From Otis tarda (Eukaryota > Chordata > Aves > Otidiformes > Otididae), in NCBI GenBank assembly GCA_026413225.1, contig JAPMTP010000045.1, positions 620,001 through 684,000 on the forward strand: a stretch of DNA of 64,000 nt. Direction: 5' to 3'. Shown in pieces: positions 32,014-42,567 of the stretch. Positions within the stretch are counted from its first letter, which is position 1; every line of letters starts with the position of its first letter. The position numbers were made by a program, and so were the translations under genes. The notes beneath the pieces were generated by a model. That model did not search any database, had not been told where the DNA came from, and worked only from the letters and a program-made list of their open reading frames with translations.

Positions 32014-32300
32014 TGGGTCCCTGCAAGGCAGCAACAAAGGCTACGAGCGGGGCTGCACGTGCACAGGAAGGGCGGTCCGCAACGATTCGCGCGCTAGGCG
32101 CGGATAGGTGCACGGGCGCAGGGGCCGGGTGCGTTCGCGTGCGTAGCGGGTGTACGGGCTTGTGTAGTGGGCGCACGGGTATATATAGCGACGTGACGCA
32201 GCAGTAAATGGAGATCTGACTCCACGGCGTCCGTGTCTGTGTCTCTCTCCCCGGGATGGGATCCCGGTAGGGTGGGTCGGTCTGTTGTCGTGCGGCGACA
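32014..32300 (+). mobile_element. Class II mini-provirus 5' LTR
   Basis: A 287-bp LTR, TGGGTCC...GGCGACA, with tatatatag as TATA box near 32180. It matches 34531-34817 with only a handful of substitutions, so both come from one element. Confidence 0.92.
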
Positions 32301-32302
32301 AG

Positions 32303-32320
32303 TGGTGACCCCGACGTGAT
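32303..32320 (+). promoter_or_regulatory. Primer binding site, tRNA-Trp type
   Basis: TGGTGACCCCGACGTGAT, two bases after the LTR. This is the tRNA-Trp complementary site known from avian leukosis/sarcoma viruses. Confidence 0.92.
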
Positions 32321-32409
32321 GCGACGTGATCAGAAGCCGACGTGATCAGACGGATCGGGTTTTTCGGTGCACCAAGGCAAGTGGGGCTCGGGGAAATCCA
32401 GACCTTATC

Positions 32410-33620
32410 ATGTCGACGGTATCCGTCAGGGAAACGGTGAAGGTTCTGAAGGTACTTGCTACGGAGGTAGGCGAGAGGGTCTCCTCTAGCGGTACGGGGG
32501 ATTTCATCCAATGGATGATGCGCAGGGGATTGATCCATCAGCCTTCCGAGGTGATGGCCCTGCGGAAGGTAGCCGCGGTGGGGGGGAGCTGTTCGCTTCT
32601 GCCGCCGCGGGAAACAAAACCGCCCTGTCCTTTATTCCCGAGTGGGGGGCGGTTAAGAGGTGCCTTGAGAAGGCCCGCGATGTTCGGGGTGTCTGGCAAG
32701 CCGCGGCCTCAGTGGTTCGCGGGGTTCCACCGAGTGAAAGGCGACCCGACTCGGGTTCCGGCGGTCGGGCTGGCGGTGGCGCGTGCAGCGATAGGGAGGC
32801 GGGGGCCGGTTTCGAGCTGGCGCCCGAGGAGCCGCGGGACGCGGAGCGGGGTCCTAGCGCCGACCCGGAGGGGAAAGGGGATCCAGCTTACAAGCCGGAC
32901 GCCGCGGCTGATTCGTTTTTCGGGGGGAGCCCGATTTCCCAGTGACGTCCGCCCGGGCGGGGCCTCAGTCCGGCCGGAGAGGGTTCCCCTTCCCCCGTCG
33001 ATGGGTCCGCGGTCAGCACTGGAGCGGGGGAGGACGTAGCACACCGCTTGCTGACAGAGATTCGCCGGCTGGCGGTTAATTCGACGGGGCTGGCCCAGGA
33101 GCTGGCGAGGCGGCCGTCCTCGTCGGACCCGGTCGGGGGCGGGCCGAGCCCCTCGGGTCCGGACGAGTCCTCGCCGGGCCCTGACCCCGCCGCCCACTGG
33201 CGGTTTGTCGTTAAGAACTGCACCCTCCAAGGGGTAGCTCATGTGACTCCGAATTCACCGGATGTTCCGCAGGGGGGACCTGATGGCCTTCGCGGTGGTG
33301 AGGGGTCCCGGTGGGGCTAGGTGGGAGCCCATCGACTGGAAGATTGTTAAGGAAATTCGTAACGTGATAGCCACCTCGGGGTTAAGCAGCCCCGCCTGGG
33401 AGCCTTTGCTGGATGGACTTGAGCCCAGTGCCTTCACGCCTTATGACTGGCGTAATCTGTGCAAGGCTATTCTTACGCCCGCACAGCTGGTGGCCTTTGA
33501 GAGCAAGTGGGAGGGTTTTGCTGTGGATGCCGCCATTGGCTTCACTACCGCTGCAAATCACCCATGTTTTGGGGTGGGGGCGGACCAGTTGCACGGCGCT
33601 GGGGCTCACATCGACCCCCG
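32410..33620 (+). pseudogene. Class II gag remnant
   Basis: From an ATG at 32410 (MSTVSVRETVKVLKVLATEV), a matrix-like segment runs to about 32570. The frame then changes (GNKTALSFIPEWGAVKRCLE), a proline/glycine-rich GC stretch follows, and a capsid N-domain appears near 33270-33530 (WKIVKEIRNVIATSGLSSPA, then FTPYDWRNLCKAILTPAQLV), similar to alpha/betaretroviral capsids. There are several frame changes and no nucleocapsid zinc knuckles. The capsid frame runs straight into reverse transcriptase sequence, a large internal deletion. Confidence 0.75.
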
Positions 33621-33900
33621 CCGCCAGCGTACCTGGGACCCTGCCATTCTTTGGCAGGCTAGGAGATACCACTGGATGGTGCTTCCCCAGGGGATGAAGA
33701 ATTCCCCCATCATATGTCCTGCAGATGTGGGGAGTCCGCCGCTCCTTTGGCATTCCTCTTAACAGCACCGGGCAAGCGATCATAGAACGGGCGCACGGCA
33801 CTCTGAAAATGCAAATTACACGCCTAAGAGAGGGGGAGAGAGGGGTTCGCCAGAAGTCCTAGTCCATAAAGCACTTGTGGTACTGAATCATATGTCATTT
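33621..33900 (+). pseudogene. Class II RT and integrase scraps
   Basis: In the capsid frame, YHWMVLPQGMKNSP is the RT motif around VLPQG. It is joined within about 60 nt to a shifted frame with NSTGQAIIERAHGTLK, the integrase segment around the catalytic Glu. Protease, most RT including the YxDD site, RNase H and most of integrase are missing. Confidence 0.75.
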
Positions 33901-34189
33901 GCTGACCTTCAATCTGTTACTCCTATTCAAAATCATTTTTCTACGTGACAACTGCTATTTGGGGGCAAGGCGCTTCCGAAGGTTCGCTACCGCCTGCCGG
34001 AAAGTCTGCGATGGGAAGGTCCTGCCAATCTTCTGACATGGGGGCGAGGGTATGCTCGTATCTCCACAGACGCAGGAACCCGCTGGACCCCAGCTTGATT
34101 GATGCAGCCATGGCTGGAGGAGCAACAAAGGAATCGGGAAAAGCGATGTCCTCATATCTCTCCTGATCGGGACGATCCTGCTTTGAGTC

Positions 34190-34506
34190 TTCCAGAACCG
34201 GCGATGACGACTAATTTCTGGGAGAGGTTTACAAATTACACCAATTTCACTCAGCATCAGGATCCTAAAGGACTGGGGGTGGTTCTCAGGGTTGTTCGGT
34301 TTGCCCCAGTGGCTGGGAAATATCCTGTTTATGGGTTTAACTATCATAGTTGTTACTTTAATAGCACTCTGTTTGTTTCCGCTATTGTTACGGTTTATAC
34401 ACGACATTGTTGATGGAGTCGCTAGGCGAATATTTACAGTCAACCTCGCTAGGACAGCATTCACTCAGGCGTACCAGCCCCTTCCGCAGCAGGATGCACA
34501 GTTATA
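34190..34506 (+). pseudogene. Class II env TM C-terminus
   Basis: WGWFSGLFGLPQWLGN precedes a membrane span (ILFMGLTIIVVTLIALCLF) and a cytoplasmic tail that ends at 34506 just before the polypurine tract. Only the end of env remains. The position before a 3' LTR confirms the order gag-pol-env in a deleted provirus. Confidence 0.75.
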
Positions 34507-34511
34507 AAGAG

Positions 34512-34529
34512 CAAAGAGAAGGGGGAGAT
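34512..34529 (+). promoter_or_regulatory. Polypurine tract of mini-provirus
   Basis: aaagagaagggggagat lies directly before the 3' LTR TG at 34531. Confidence 0.75.
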
Positions 34530-34530
34530 A

Positions 34531-34817
34531 TGGGTCCCTGCAAGGCAGCAACAAAGGCTACGAGCGGGGCTGCACGTGCACAGGAAGGGCGGTCCGCAAC
34601 GATTCGCGCGCTAGGCGCGGATAGGTGCACGGGCGCAGGGGCCGGGTGCGTTCGCGTGCGTAGCAGGTGTACGGGCTTGTGTAGTGGGCGCACGGGTATA
34701 TATAGCGACGTGACGCAGCAGTAAATGGAGATCTGACTCCACGGCATCCGTGTCTGTGTCTCTCTCCCCGGGATGGGATCCCGGTAGGGTGGGTCGGTCC
34801 ATTGTCGCGCGGTGACA
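34531..34817 (+). mobile_element. Class II mini-provirus 3' LTR
   Basis: 287 bp, paired with 32014-32300. Visible differences include gtagcagg versus gtagcggg, ggcatccg versus ggcgtccg and a few near the 3' end (about 2 percent by eye). The right flank (ctggca) does not repeat the left flank (tatgta), so there is no target-site duplication. Confidence 0.92.
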
Positions 34818-35524
34818 CTGGCATGATTTAGGCTGCGTACTTCTGCAATAGCGAACTCTGTGGAAATATTGATACGTTGGTATTCTGTGATAACGGTTTA
34901 TTTCGGTTTTTGAGCGCAGGCGATGGACAATAAGGTTTTGGGTTGTGATTGCTGATCTGGAATTGTTCAATTATATGGTTACTAACTCTCATGTGGCTTG
35001 AACTGGGAATTGGGGCTGTTGTAGTGATGGGGTCAGTACGATCATTTGTTATATACATGGCAGTGTTTTAAACCCTCACCTTACCTCCCGTGCCTATGCT
35101 AAATCTCTTTCAGTATTGATTTTTGGATATTCTAATAAGGCGTTTGGTGTTGGCTACTGATTTGGACTTGTTGAACCCTAGTGTCTGTGTGAATTGTATT
35201 GTTTGTGTGCGAAGATTGGATTGGATCCAAAGTGTGTGTGTGTGTTTATAGCCGCGGTAGTAGTTTATTGTGTTTTGTCGTTGTAGATTCCTTTGTTCCC
35301 CTGTGGTGGGACCCCGACAGTCCTGAATGGTGTCCTTTACACCACGGTAACTCTTGTAAACCTATATTTGTTCTAGAGTGTAAGTGTTGTAGTGAAAAGT
35401 TGTGGGTAGAGTTTGGCTGGGATTTCGAGTGTCCTAAGTGTAAATTTTAGACAGACTGGGATAGGAAAGAAAGGGCTGTGTTTGTGTACGGCAGAAAAGA
35501 GGATCAAATAACAAATCAATAAAT
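34818..35524 (+). other. ERV-B copy 3 gag leader (5' LTR missing)
   Basis: Non-coding leader upstream of the ERV-B gag ATG at 35525. It abuts the mini-provirus LTR. No ERV-B 5' LTR or clear primer site remains. An open frame without ATG (about 35199-35450) ends in a Cys-rich segment; see the separate entry. Confidence 0.55.
35199..35450 (+). other. Cys-rich open frame in the ERV-B leader
   Basis: About 83 codons open to TAG at 35448-35450, with no ATG. The C-terminal part has closely spaced cysteines (SCKPIFVLECKCC and ECPKCKF), like a small zinc-ribbon, and a Trp-rich stretch before them. It could be chance, a spliced exon or a leader-encoded accessory product. I do not recognise a family. 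Confidence 0.3.
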
Positions 35525-37063
35525 ATGGGAGGAGGTCAGAGCGGAGGTATATTAAAGAAGAGTCCTTTAGGGTGTATCCTACACCATTGGAAGGAAGTCG
35601 GGGGTCCTCCAGGGAGTAATGTGAATAAGGCGACTGATTAAATACTGTAATCAGTGGTGGCCGTTATATAAATTGGATGATGAAGAAAAGTGGCCGAATA
35701 ATGGAACCTTGAATTATGATACTTTATTGCCATTGATGCTGTTTCTCAGAAGGAATGCTAAATGGCATGAGGTGGTATATGCTGATACGTTTTTCACTTT
35801 AAGAAATCATCCTGAGTGGCAAAAGGAATGTGGGATAAATCTGGCCCCTCAGGATCCCCTTGTTTTGGCATTAGGAAAGGATAAGAAGGAACAAGGAAAG
35901 CTGAAGAGGTGTTGTTCAGCATGTAGTATTGGAGAAAGGTGTCTGAAAGTAAGGAACCAGGGAGGTGAAGAAAGGATTGAAGATTATGGGCTACCACCTC
36001 CTAGATTATCTGCGGGGTGTTCGAACGGGGGAGATGACTCGGGAGAAGGGGCAGGGGCAGTGGGAGGATCAACCCCAATTACTGCCCGAACTCGTAGTAA
36101 AACGGGACCGATTCTCCAGGCGCCACTTAGAGAAGCTACGGGACCGGTGGGGCCGACACGAATTAAAGTCCCTTTTAAGACGGGAGATTTGGATGCTTGG
36201 AAGGAAGTGGTTAAAAGTTATAGAGATGATCCACTGGGAATTGTCAAAAGATCTGAATTAATAATTAAAAATCAAGACCCAGACTGGAAAGATAGAGATA
36301 TAATGTTAGATGCAATGACTGAGACGGAGAAACAGCTAATTCTCAAAACAGCACGAACCCATGTGCAGGCTCAAATTACAGCCGGAACATTGGCAGGGGG
36401 AGCTGATCAGCACGTTCCCCCGACTGACCCGAACTGGGATCCAAATGATAACACAGACTATCGCATATTAGAGCGATACCAAGACCGGATAAAATTTGGA
36501 TTGGAAAACGCGATCCCGAAAGCTGTAAATTGGTCTGCACTGTATGCAGTGAAACAAGGAAGCCAGGAATCTCCTACTGATTTTTTAGATCGGCTGAGAG
36601 GGGCTATGAGAAAGTACACCACACTGGATCCTTCCTCAGGTGTAGGACGGCAGCAGTTAGTTTCCCTGGTTTTGGTCAGTCGTCTACTGCCATAAGGAGG
36701 AAGCTCCAGAAATTGAAGGGGCCAGATATAAGGGATTTAGAGGAATTGATAGAACAGGCTTGGAGAGTTTTTGGGAACCGAGGGGAGGCAAAAGAAGGAA
36801 GAACAGCTGGAGTGATGGCTACAGCTACGGTGGCGGCCCTGCAGCAAGAGGGAATGATCAATAGAGGAGGATTGAGAGGACGTGGAAGGGGAATGTATTC
36901 CAGGAACAGAGGCGGATTGGGTGTTCGAGGGGGACGAGGCGGAAGGACGCTGGGAAGGAACCAATGTGCATATTGCTGGGAGGAAGGGCATTGGAAAAAT
37001 GAGTGCCCCAAGCACAGAAACACCCCGCCGGCCTTATTGACAGGAACGGAGACATCAGACTGA
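35525..37063 (+). pseudogene. ERV-B gag, copy 3
   Basis: It starts ATG GGA (MGGGQS, a myristoylation-type N-terminus) with the gamma-ERV matrix motif KSPLGCILHHW. A stop occurs near 35640. The frame from 35673 covers the rest of matrix, a p12-like linker and capsid (VPFKTGDLDAWKEVVKSY; ESPTDFLDRLRGAMRKYTT, a major-homology-like region). A shift near 36690 leads to a Gly/Arg-rich nucleocapsid with one CCHC knuckle (CAYCWEEGHWKNEC, 36966-37007), ending in TGA at 37061-37063. At least one early stop and one frame change make it non-coding. Its layout is that of gammaretroviral Gag. Confidence 0.82.
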
Positions 37064-37119
37064 TGGGAACCTGGGGCATCTACCCGAGCGGATCCACTGG
37101 TTAAAATTAAGCTGGGGGG

Positions 37120-38400
37120 CTGGAAAAGGAAGTGGAATTTCTGGTTGACACAGGCGCTTCCTTTCGTGTCCTAAATCAAGAATTAGTACCTGTAAGTAAC
37201 GATTCTGTGAGTACAGGGGGAGCCACTGGCCAACAGGAAAAAGTGTTATTTTCAAGACCCCTCACGTACAAAATGGGGAAGCAAATTGGAATACACCAGT
37301 TTCTCTATTTGCCAAATTCCCCTAAATCTCTATTAGGGCGAGACTTATTAGAACAACTGGGAGCAGAAATAAGTTTCAAATGGAAAGGAAGAATAGAATT
37401 CAAAGTGAAGGACCAACGATTAGCCGAGGTACTGAGTTTTTTTTAATAAGTTCAGAAAAGACACAGGAACTACCGCCAGAAGTTCAGGAGGTGATTGACC
37501 AGCCCTATCCAGGAGTGTGGGCTACTGGGATCCCAGGGAGGGCGAAAAACGCACCTCCTGTAGTAGCAGAAGCCAAAGAAGGAATGGGACCAGTACGGAG
37601 GAGACAATATCCTTTGACATTAGAGGATCGCAAGGGAATCGAGGGCCCGATCAATAATTTCCAAAAACATGGACTACTGGTGGACTGTGAATCAGAGTAC
37701 AACACTCCTATACTCCCAGTACTCCCAGTAAAGAAACCAGATGGCTCTTACCGGGTAGTACGGGACGTAAGGGAAATTAATAAAATATTTAAGGATTTAC
37801 ACCCTGTAGTTGCTAACCCCTACATCTTGCTGACTAAATGAAGGGAGAATCAGACACGGTTTACAGTATTAGACCTAAAGGATGCCTTCTTCTGTCTGCC
37901 CTTGGCCAAAGAAAGTCAGAAACTATTTGCATCTGAATGGGAAAGCCCTACCACGGGTAGGAAAACCCAGCTTACCTGGACAGTGTTACCTCAGGGCTTC
38001 AAAAATAGCCCGATGATATTTGGAAACCAGTTGGCACGGGACCTCGAGGTGTGGCAGTCCCCTTCAGGCAGCGGAACCCTCCTGCAGCATGGTGACGGTC
38101 TGCTGATAGCAACCGAGACCAAACCTGAACGCACTCAATGGACTGTAAGCTCGCTGAATTTTCTGGGACTAAATGGGTATCGAGTCTCTCAACAGAAAGC
38201 CCAAATGGTACAGCAGCGGGTGACCTACCTGGGATGCGAACTGTCGGGAGGACAACGAGAACTTGGAGCGGAATGAAAAGAAGTCATCTGCAGAACACCG
38301 CTCCCTCAGACGGTAAAAGAACTAAGGACCTTTCTGGGAATGACAGGTTGGTGTCGATTATGGATTTAGAATTACGGCACATCAGCAAAGCCATTGTATA
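37120..38400 (+). pseudogene. ERV-B protease and RT, copy 3 (RT catalytic site lost)
   Basis: Protease: VDTGAS at 37144-37161 and LLGRDLLEQ. The frame ends at 37446, and RT begins in an overlapping frame from 37380: [20 protein letters not shown] (with a tandem 9-bp duplication near 37710), VANPYILL, then TGA near 37840. RT resumes with FTVLDLKDAFF and VLPQGFKNSPMIFGN. The YVDD box reads HGDG (38088-38099), so the second catalytic Asp is gone. Another stop is at 38274-38276, with more breaks before the RNase H frame. Confidence 0.85.
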
Positions 38401-39692
38401 AACTTTTACAAGAAAGTCATACCCAGCTGATTTGGTCCCCAGCACAGCTTCCTGCTTTTGAGACTCTCAAGAAGGAACTCGTGAGAGCGCCAGCTTTGGG
38501 CCTACCGGATGTGACTAAACCATTTTGGCTTTTCTCTCACAAAAGGCAGGGAATAGCCCTTGGGGTCCTGGCCCAACAGCTGGGGACTAATAGAAGAGCC
38601 GTAGCTTATTTCTCTAAGCAGACAGCTGAAGTAAGCAGGGGCTGGCCTGGGTGCTTGCGGGTTGTGGCAGCAGTGATACTGAATATTGAAGAGGCTCGAA
38701 AGTTTACCCTGGGCCAGAAAATCACAGTATTAGTCTCCCACCCTGTATCTGCAGTTTTGGAACAAAAGGGAAATTACTGGCTCTCACCATGCAGGTTCCT
38801 GAAGTATCAGGCCATACTCGTTGAGTCTGACGATGCCAGTATCGAAGTAACCAATGTTGTGAACCCAGCTTCTTTTCTCAGTGGTGCAACAACAGAACCA
38901 TTGACCCACGATTGTCTGGAGACTGTGGAAACTGTGTATGCCAGCAGACCAGACCTGAAGGAAGAACCTTTAGAAGATGCTGAAGAATCCTGGTTCACAG
39001 ATGGGAGCAGCTTCGTTCGACAAGGAATTCGTAAGGCTGGTTATGCAGTGACTCCTACGGATAAGGTAACAGAATCACAACCATTGCCCACCGGAACATC
39101 AGCTCAAAAGGCTGAAATCATTGCATTAACCAGAGCCTTGGAATTGGCAAAAGGAAAAAGAATCAATATACGGACAGATTCTAAATACGCCTTTGGAGTT
39201 GTGCATGCCCATGGAGCCATTTGCAAAGAGCGAGGATTGCTCACTGCACAGGAAAAACCAATTAAGTATGCTGAAGAAATACTCCGTTTATTGGAAGCGG
39301 TACAATTACCATCCCAGGTTGCCATTATCCACTGTCGTGGACATTTGAAAGGTGACACGGATCCAGAGAAAGGGAACAGATTGGCGGATGAGGAGGCCAA
39401 ACAGGCAGCAGAAAGAACACAAAAAGACCTTTTAGCCTTGATCCCAGATAACAGGCATAGAGACCCTGAAAAATACGATGAAATTGCGTATTCAAAGGCT
39501 GACAGGGAGCTCATTCACGAATTAGGAGGAACAGTTCCAGACCAAGGATGGCCACACCTAAATGATGGCAGAATACCAGCACCTGCTAAACAGATTTGGG
39601 GAACAGCCAGAGAAGAGCACAATAAGACACACTGGGGAGCTGATGCGTTATATAATTATCTAAACCACTGTGAAAATTTTGGCTGTAACTGA
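38394..39692 (+). pseudogene. ERV-B connection and RNase H, copy 3, deleted into env
   Basis: Open frame of 432 codons: RT connection (QLIWSPAQLPAFETLKKELV), RNase H with [26 protein letters not shown] and NRLADEEAKQAAE, then the first His of the integrase HHCC region (EEHNKTHWGADALYNYL). At 39690 it stops where integrase has been joined to the env TM region by a deletion of most of integrase and SU. Copy 4 has the same junction and differs by a Lys/Glu change near DPEKGNR. Confidence 0.88.
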
Positions 39693-40189
39693 AAATATCG
39701 AAAACAAAACTATTGATGCTCTACAAGGGCTGCAAACTGAAGTATCCAGCTTGTCAAAAGTAGTTTTACAGAATCGGATGGCCCTGGACCTATTTTTGGC
39801 CTCGCAAGGGGGTTGGCACAGTCATTAACACAAGCTGTTGTATGTATCTAGATCAGAGTGGTAGGATCTCCACAGATCTAAAAGAGATTCGGGAGCAGAC
39901 TAAAAGCTTACGTGAGGTCACCAAGGATGATACTTCACGGGGCTTTGAAGATGTGTGGAACAAACTTACTTCTCGGCTTCCCAGTCTCACATGGGTGAAA
40001 CAATTATTTACGGCTGCTACGTTGCTTGGTTTGCTCATTTTCCTTACTTGCAGTCTAATTCAATGTGCTTCCTGGTGCTGTGAAAGGGCCACAGGGAGTT
40101 ACGAAGAACGGAAATCACATAAACTTAAATATCGAGTAGAATCAGGCAAGGATTTTAAAAGGACCATCAAACCCAACGGGATTCTCTAA
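39693..40189 (+). pseudogene. ERV-B env TM remnant, copy 3
   Basis: It begins at the integrase-env deletion junction, with ENIENKTIDALQGLQTEVSS. A 2-nt deletion at 39811-39812, relative to copies 1 and 2, shifts the frame before the CX6CC region. The frame from 39842 covers the post-CC region, membrane span and basic tail to TAA at 40187-40189. Confidence 0.82.
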
Positions 40190-40216
40190 ATTTTGCAAAA
40201 GAATTTGCAATGATCT

Positions 40217-40231
40217 TTAAAAAGGGGGGGA
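40217..40231 (+). promoter_or_regulatory. ERV-B polypurine tract
   Basis: taaaaaggggggga just before the LTR TG at 40234. The complement is seen at the other ERV-B copies. Confidence 0.8.
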
Positions 40232-40233
40232 GT

Positions 40234-41009
40234 TGAAGAGGAGAGCTAGAAGAATAAAGGACTAATCAGAATAATAATAAAATTATTAAGTAATAAAACA
40301 AGTAGCTTTATAATAAACCAGTAGGTTTTGGATAGCCTAGCAGGACCCCTGCAGAACAATTTAATTCTTGTGCGAAAGTACAAACCACTAACCTCGAGAG
40401 AAAGAACAGCAGAGTCAGAAATTTACCATAACAAGGCACTTTCAGAATGCCCCAGCAGGTGCTGGGATGAGTCCGACGGGAACATCCTGAGGGAGCACAG
40501 ACACACGAGTGAAACCAAGAGAAGGGGGCTTCAGGGGTTTAGAAGCAACTGCTGGGGTGGAACAACCAAGGACACTGGGAACCAACACAGACAAGTCGGT
40601 AAGAAGCTGCCTTGGCGGCAAGATCAAAGAAAAACAAAAGTCTGAGTTCACGCAGCGCACACGGTGATGAAGAGGAGGAAACAACCACCGGCTGAAGTAA
40701 ACGACCAGCAGAGGGACTGCGACTCCTGAGAACAGACACGGGAGGACGCAGAGACTGGGGAAGAACCTGTCTCACCTGGGTGGAAACTTACGAGAATGAT
40801 TTCTCGAAAAACTAACGACTATGTCACCAAATCCTCGGGAATTCTACGAATCTGTGTGTCTGCGATGCACAAATCTTGTACCTGTCGCTCATCACGGCGC
40901 AGGCGTTTGGAGGAGCGATCCCCCACGTGCCCGGCGCTGTAATAAAGAATACCTGCTTAATAGTTACCTGGACTACGAAGTTTCTTTTCTCAGAGCTTTT
41001 TCGGCTTCA
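40234..41009 (+). mobile_element. ERV-B 3' LTR, copy 3
   Basis: A 776-bp LTR, TGAAG...CTTCA, with AATAAA at 40941-40946. The host flank from 41010 is the complement of that beside copies 1 and 4, so this is an inverted duplicate of the same integration. Confidence 0.88.
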
Positions 41010-41940
41010 GCAGCGTGGCCCTGCCGCCCCGTCCCGTGCAAGCCTTCCCGCGGCTGCAGCGCGCTTCCTCGCTCTCGCTCCCCTCCTCTCCGATTTGCCG
41101 TGCGCATCCGTCCCTCTGCCTCTCCCCGGGAAGCTCCCAAAGGGGAACATCACCCCCGCAGGGACCAAAAGCCCTCCCGGGCCCTGCTGTACCCGGCACA
41201 GCCGCATCGTCGCGTCGAGGCGCAACCTGCGCGTCTCGCTGCCGCGTCCAGGGCCGGGGTGCCAGCCTCCGGGAAGAAGCGGGAGAACAGGGGGCTCCTC
41301 GCCCTGGGGAGGGCACGCTGGCACCCCAACAGCCCCCCAGCCTCGGGCTTCGGGCCTCGCCGCGCCCAGCTCGGCCCTGCAGGGACTTTCCCGGCCGGAG
41401 CGAGGGGCTGCAGCAGACCGCGGCCGTGCCTTCGCCGGCGGGAGCTGCCCGCACAAAGCGCCCGACGGGCTCTGCGGGGACGCTCCGGGTCACCCCGCTC
41501 GCCCCCGGCTACTCACGCGCATCCCGGCGTGACCGTGGCCGAAGCCACCCCGCTTTCGCTCTCCCGCCCAGAAATTTCCAGGGCTCGATGCTTGCCCGGG
41601 GCCGGGCTGCCGGAGTCACGCTCCGCCGTGCGCGGCGGCGCGCAGCGCGGTCGGGTGCCGGGGACACGCCGCAGCCCCGGGGGGCTGAACCGCGGGCGGA
41701 AAAATGGGGGCCCCCTCGGCGCAGCGGCAACGCGGGGGTCCCTTGCCATCTCCACCGGCTCCAGCGCAAGGGGCCAGGGCCCCCCGTCCCACGAGATGGG
41801 CGGGGGGTCCGTTCTGCGGGGGTGCAGAGGGGACCCTGCTGTAAGGGGCTGGGGGACGGCATCCCCTGCAAGGTGCCGGGGAGGGGGAAAATCCCGGGGA
41901 TCCCTCCGGCAAGGAGCGCGGGTGGGGGGTGTCCCAGCCA
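41010..41940. other. CpG-rich duplicated flank, inverted copy 3
   Basis: Reverse complement of the EFHD2-like intron sequence at 60420-61261. Like copy 4, and unlike copy 1, it lacks the 350-bp segment. No supported gene. Confidence 0.75.
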
Positions 41941-42567
41941 TCCCTCTGCAAAAGGCTAGGGTGGTGGGGAAGCCTCCTGCAAGGAGCTGGGGGGGGGGTG
42001 TTAGGGGGTCCCCCTGCACGGAATGGCGGGGGGGGCCCTGTAAGGAGCCTGGGGGGGATCCCTCCTGCAAAGATTTAGGGGTTCCCCCTTGCAAGGAGCT
42101 GGAGAGATCCCGGGGGTCCTTCCTACAAAGAATGGGGGTGCCTCCTGCTAGACATGGTGGGGTCCCTCCTGCAAGGAGCCTCGGGGGGATCTGGGGGTCC
42201 TTCTGCAAAATATGGGGGAGTCTCTCCTGCAAGGAGCTAGGGGGGTCCTGCAGGTCCTTTCTGCAAGGAGTAGGGGGATTCTTCCTGCTAGGAATGCGGG
42301 GGAGGACCTCCTGCAGGGAGCTGGGGAAGTGCTGGGGGTCCTTCCTGCAAAAAATGAGGGGGTCCCTCCTGCAAGGAGCTGTGGGGGATCCTCCAGGTCG
42401 TTCCTGCAAGGAATGAGGGGGGATCTCTCCTGCAAGGAACTGGGGAGGACCTCGGGGTCGTCCTGCAAGAAACAGCGGGGTCCCTTCAGCGAGGAGCTGG
42501 AGGGGTCCTGGGGGTTCCTCCTGCAAAAAGTGCGGGGTCTTTTCTACAAGAAGCCTGGGGGTCCTTC
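41940..42567 (-). repeat. Minisatellite, inverted and expanded copy
   Basis: About 20 imperfect units with core ctcctgcaaggagctgggggg, longer (about 630 bp) than the arrays at 17150 and 60050 (about 370-410 bp). It ends where the ERV-D LTR begins. Confidence 0.8.

Larger units (their letters stand above)
38269..42567 (+). repeat. Left arm of large inverted duplication
   Basis: ERV-B pol/env/LTR plus EFHD2-like intron. It pairs with about 60050-64000 on the opposite strand with very few visible differences outside the minisatellite. The right arm runs off the window edge at 64000, which matches 38269 here, so the true arm is longer. Confidence 0.85.

Noticed and set aside
32709-33242. Minus-strand open frames over the class II gag
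   Set aside because: They are the complement of GC-rich gag sequence. The capsid and matrix motifs are on the + strand.
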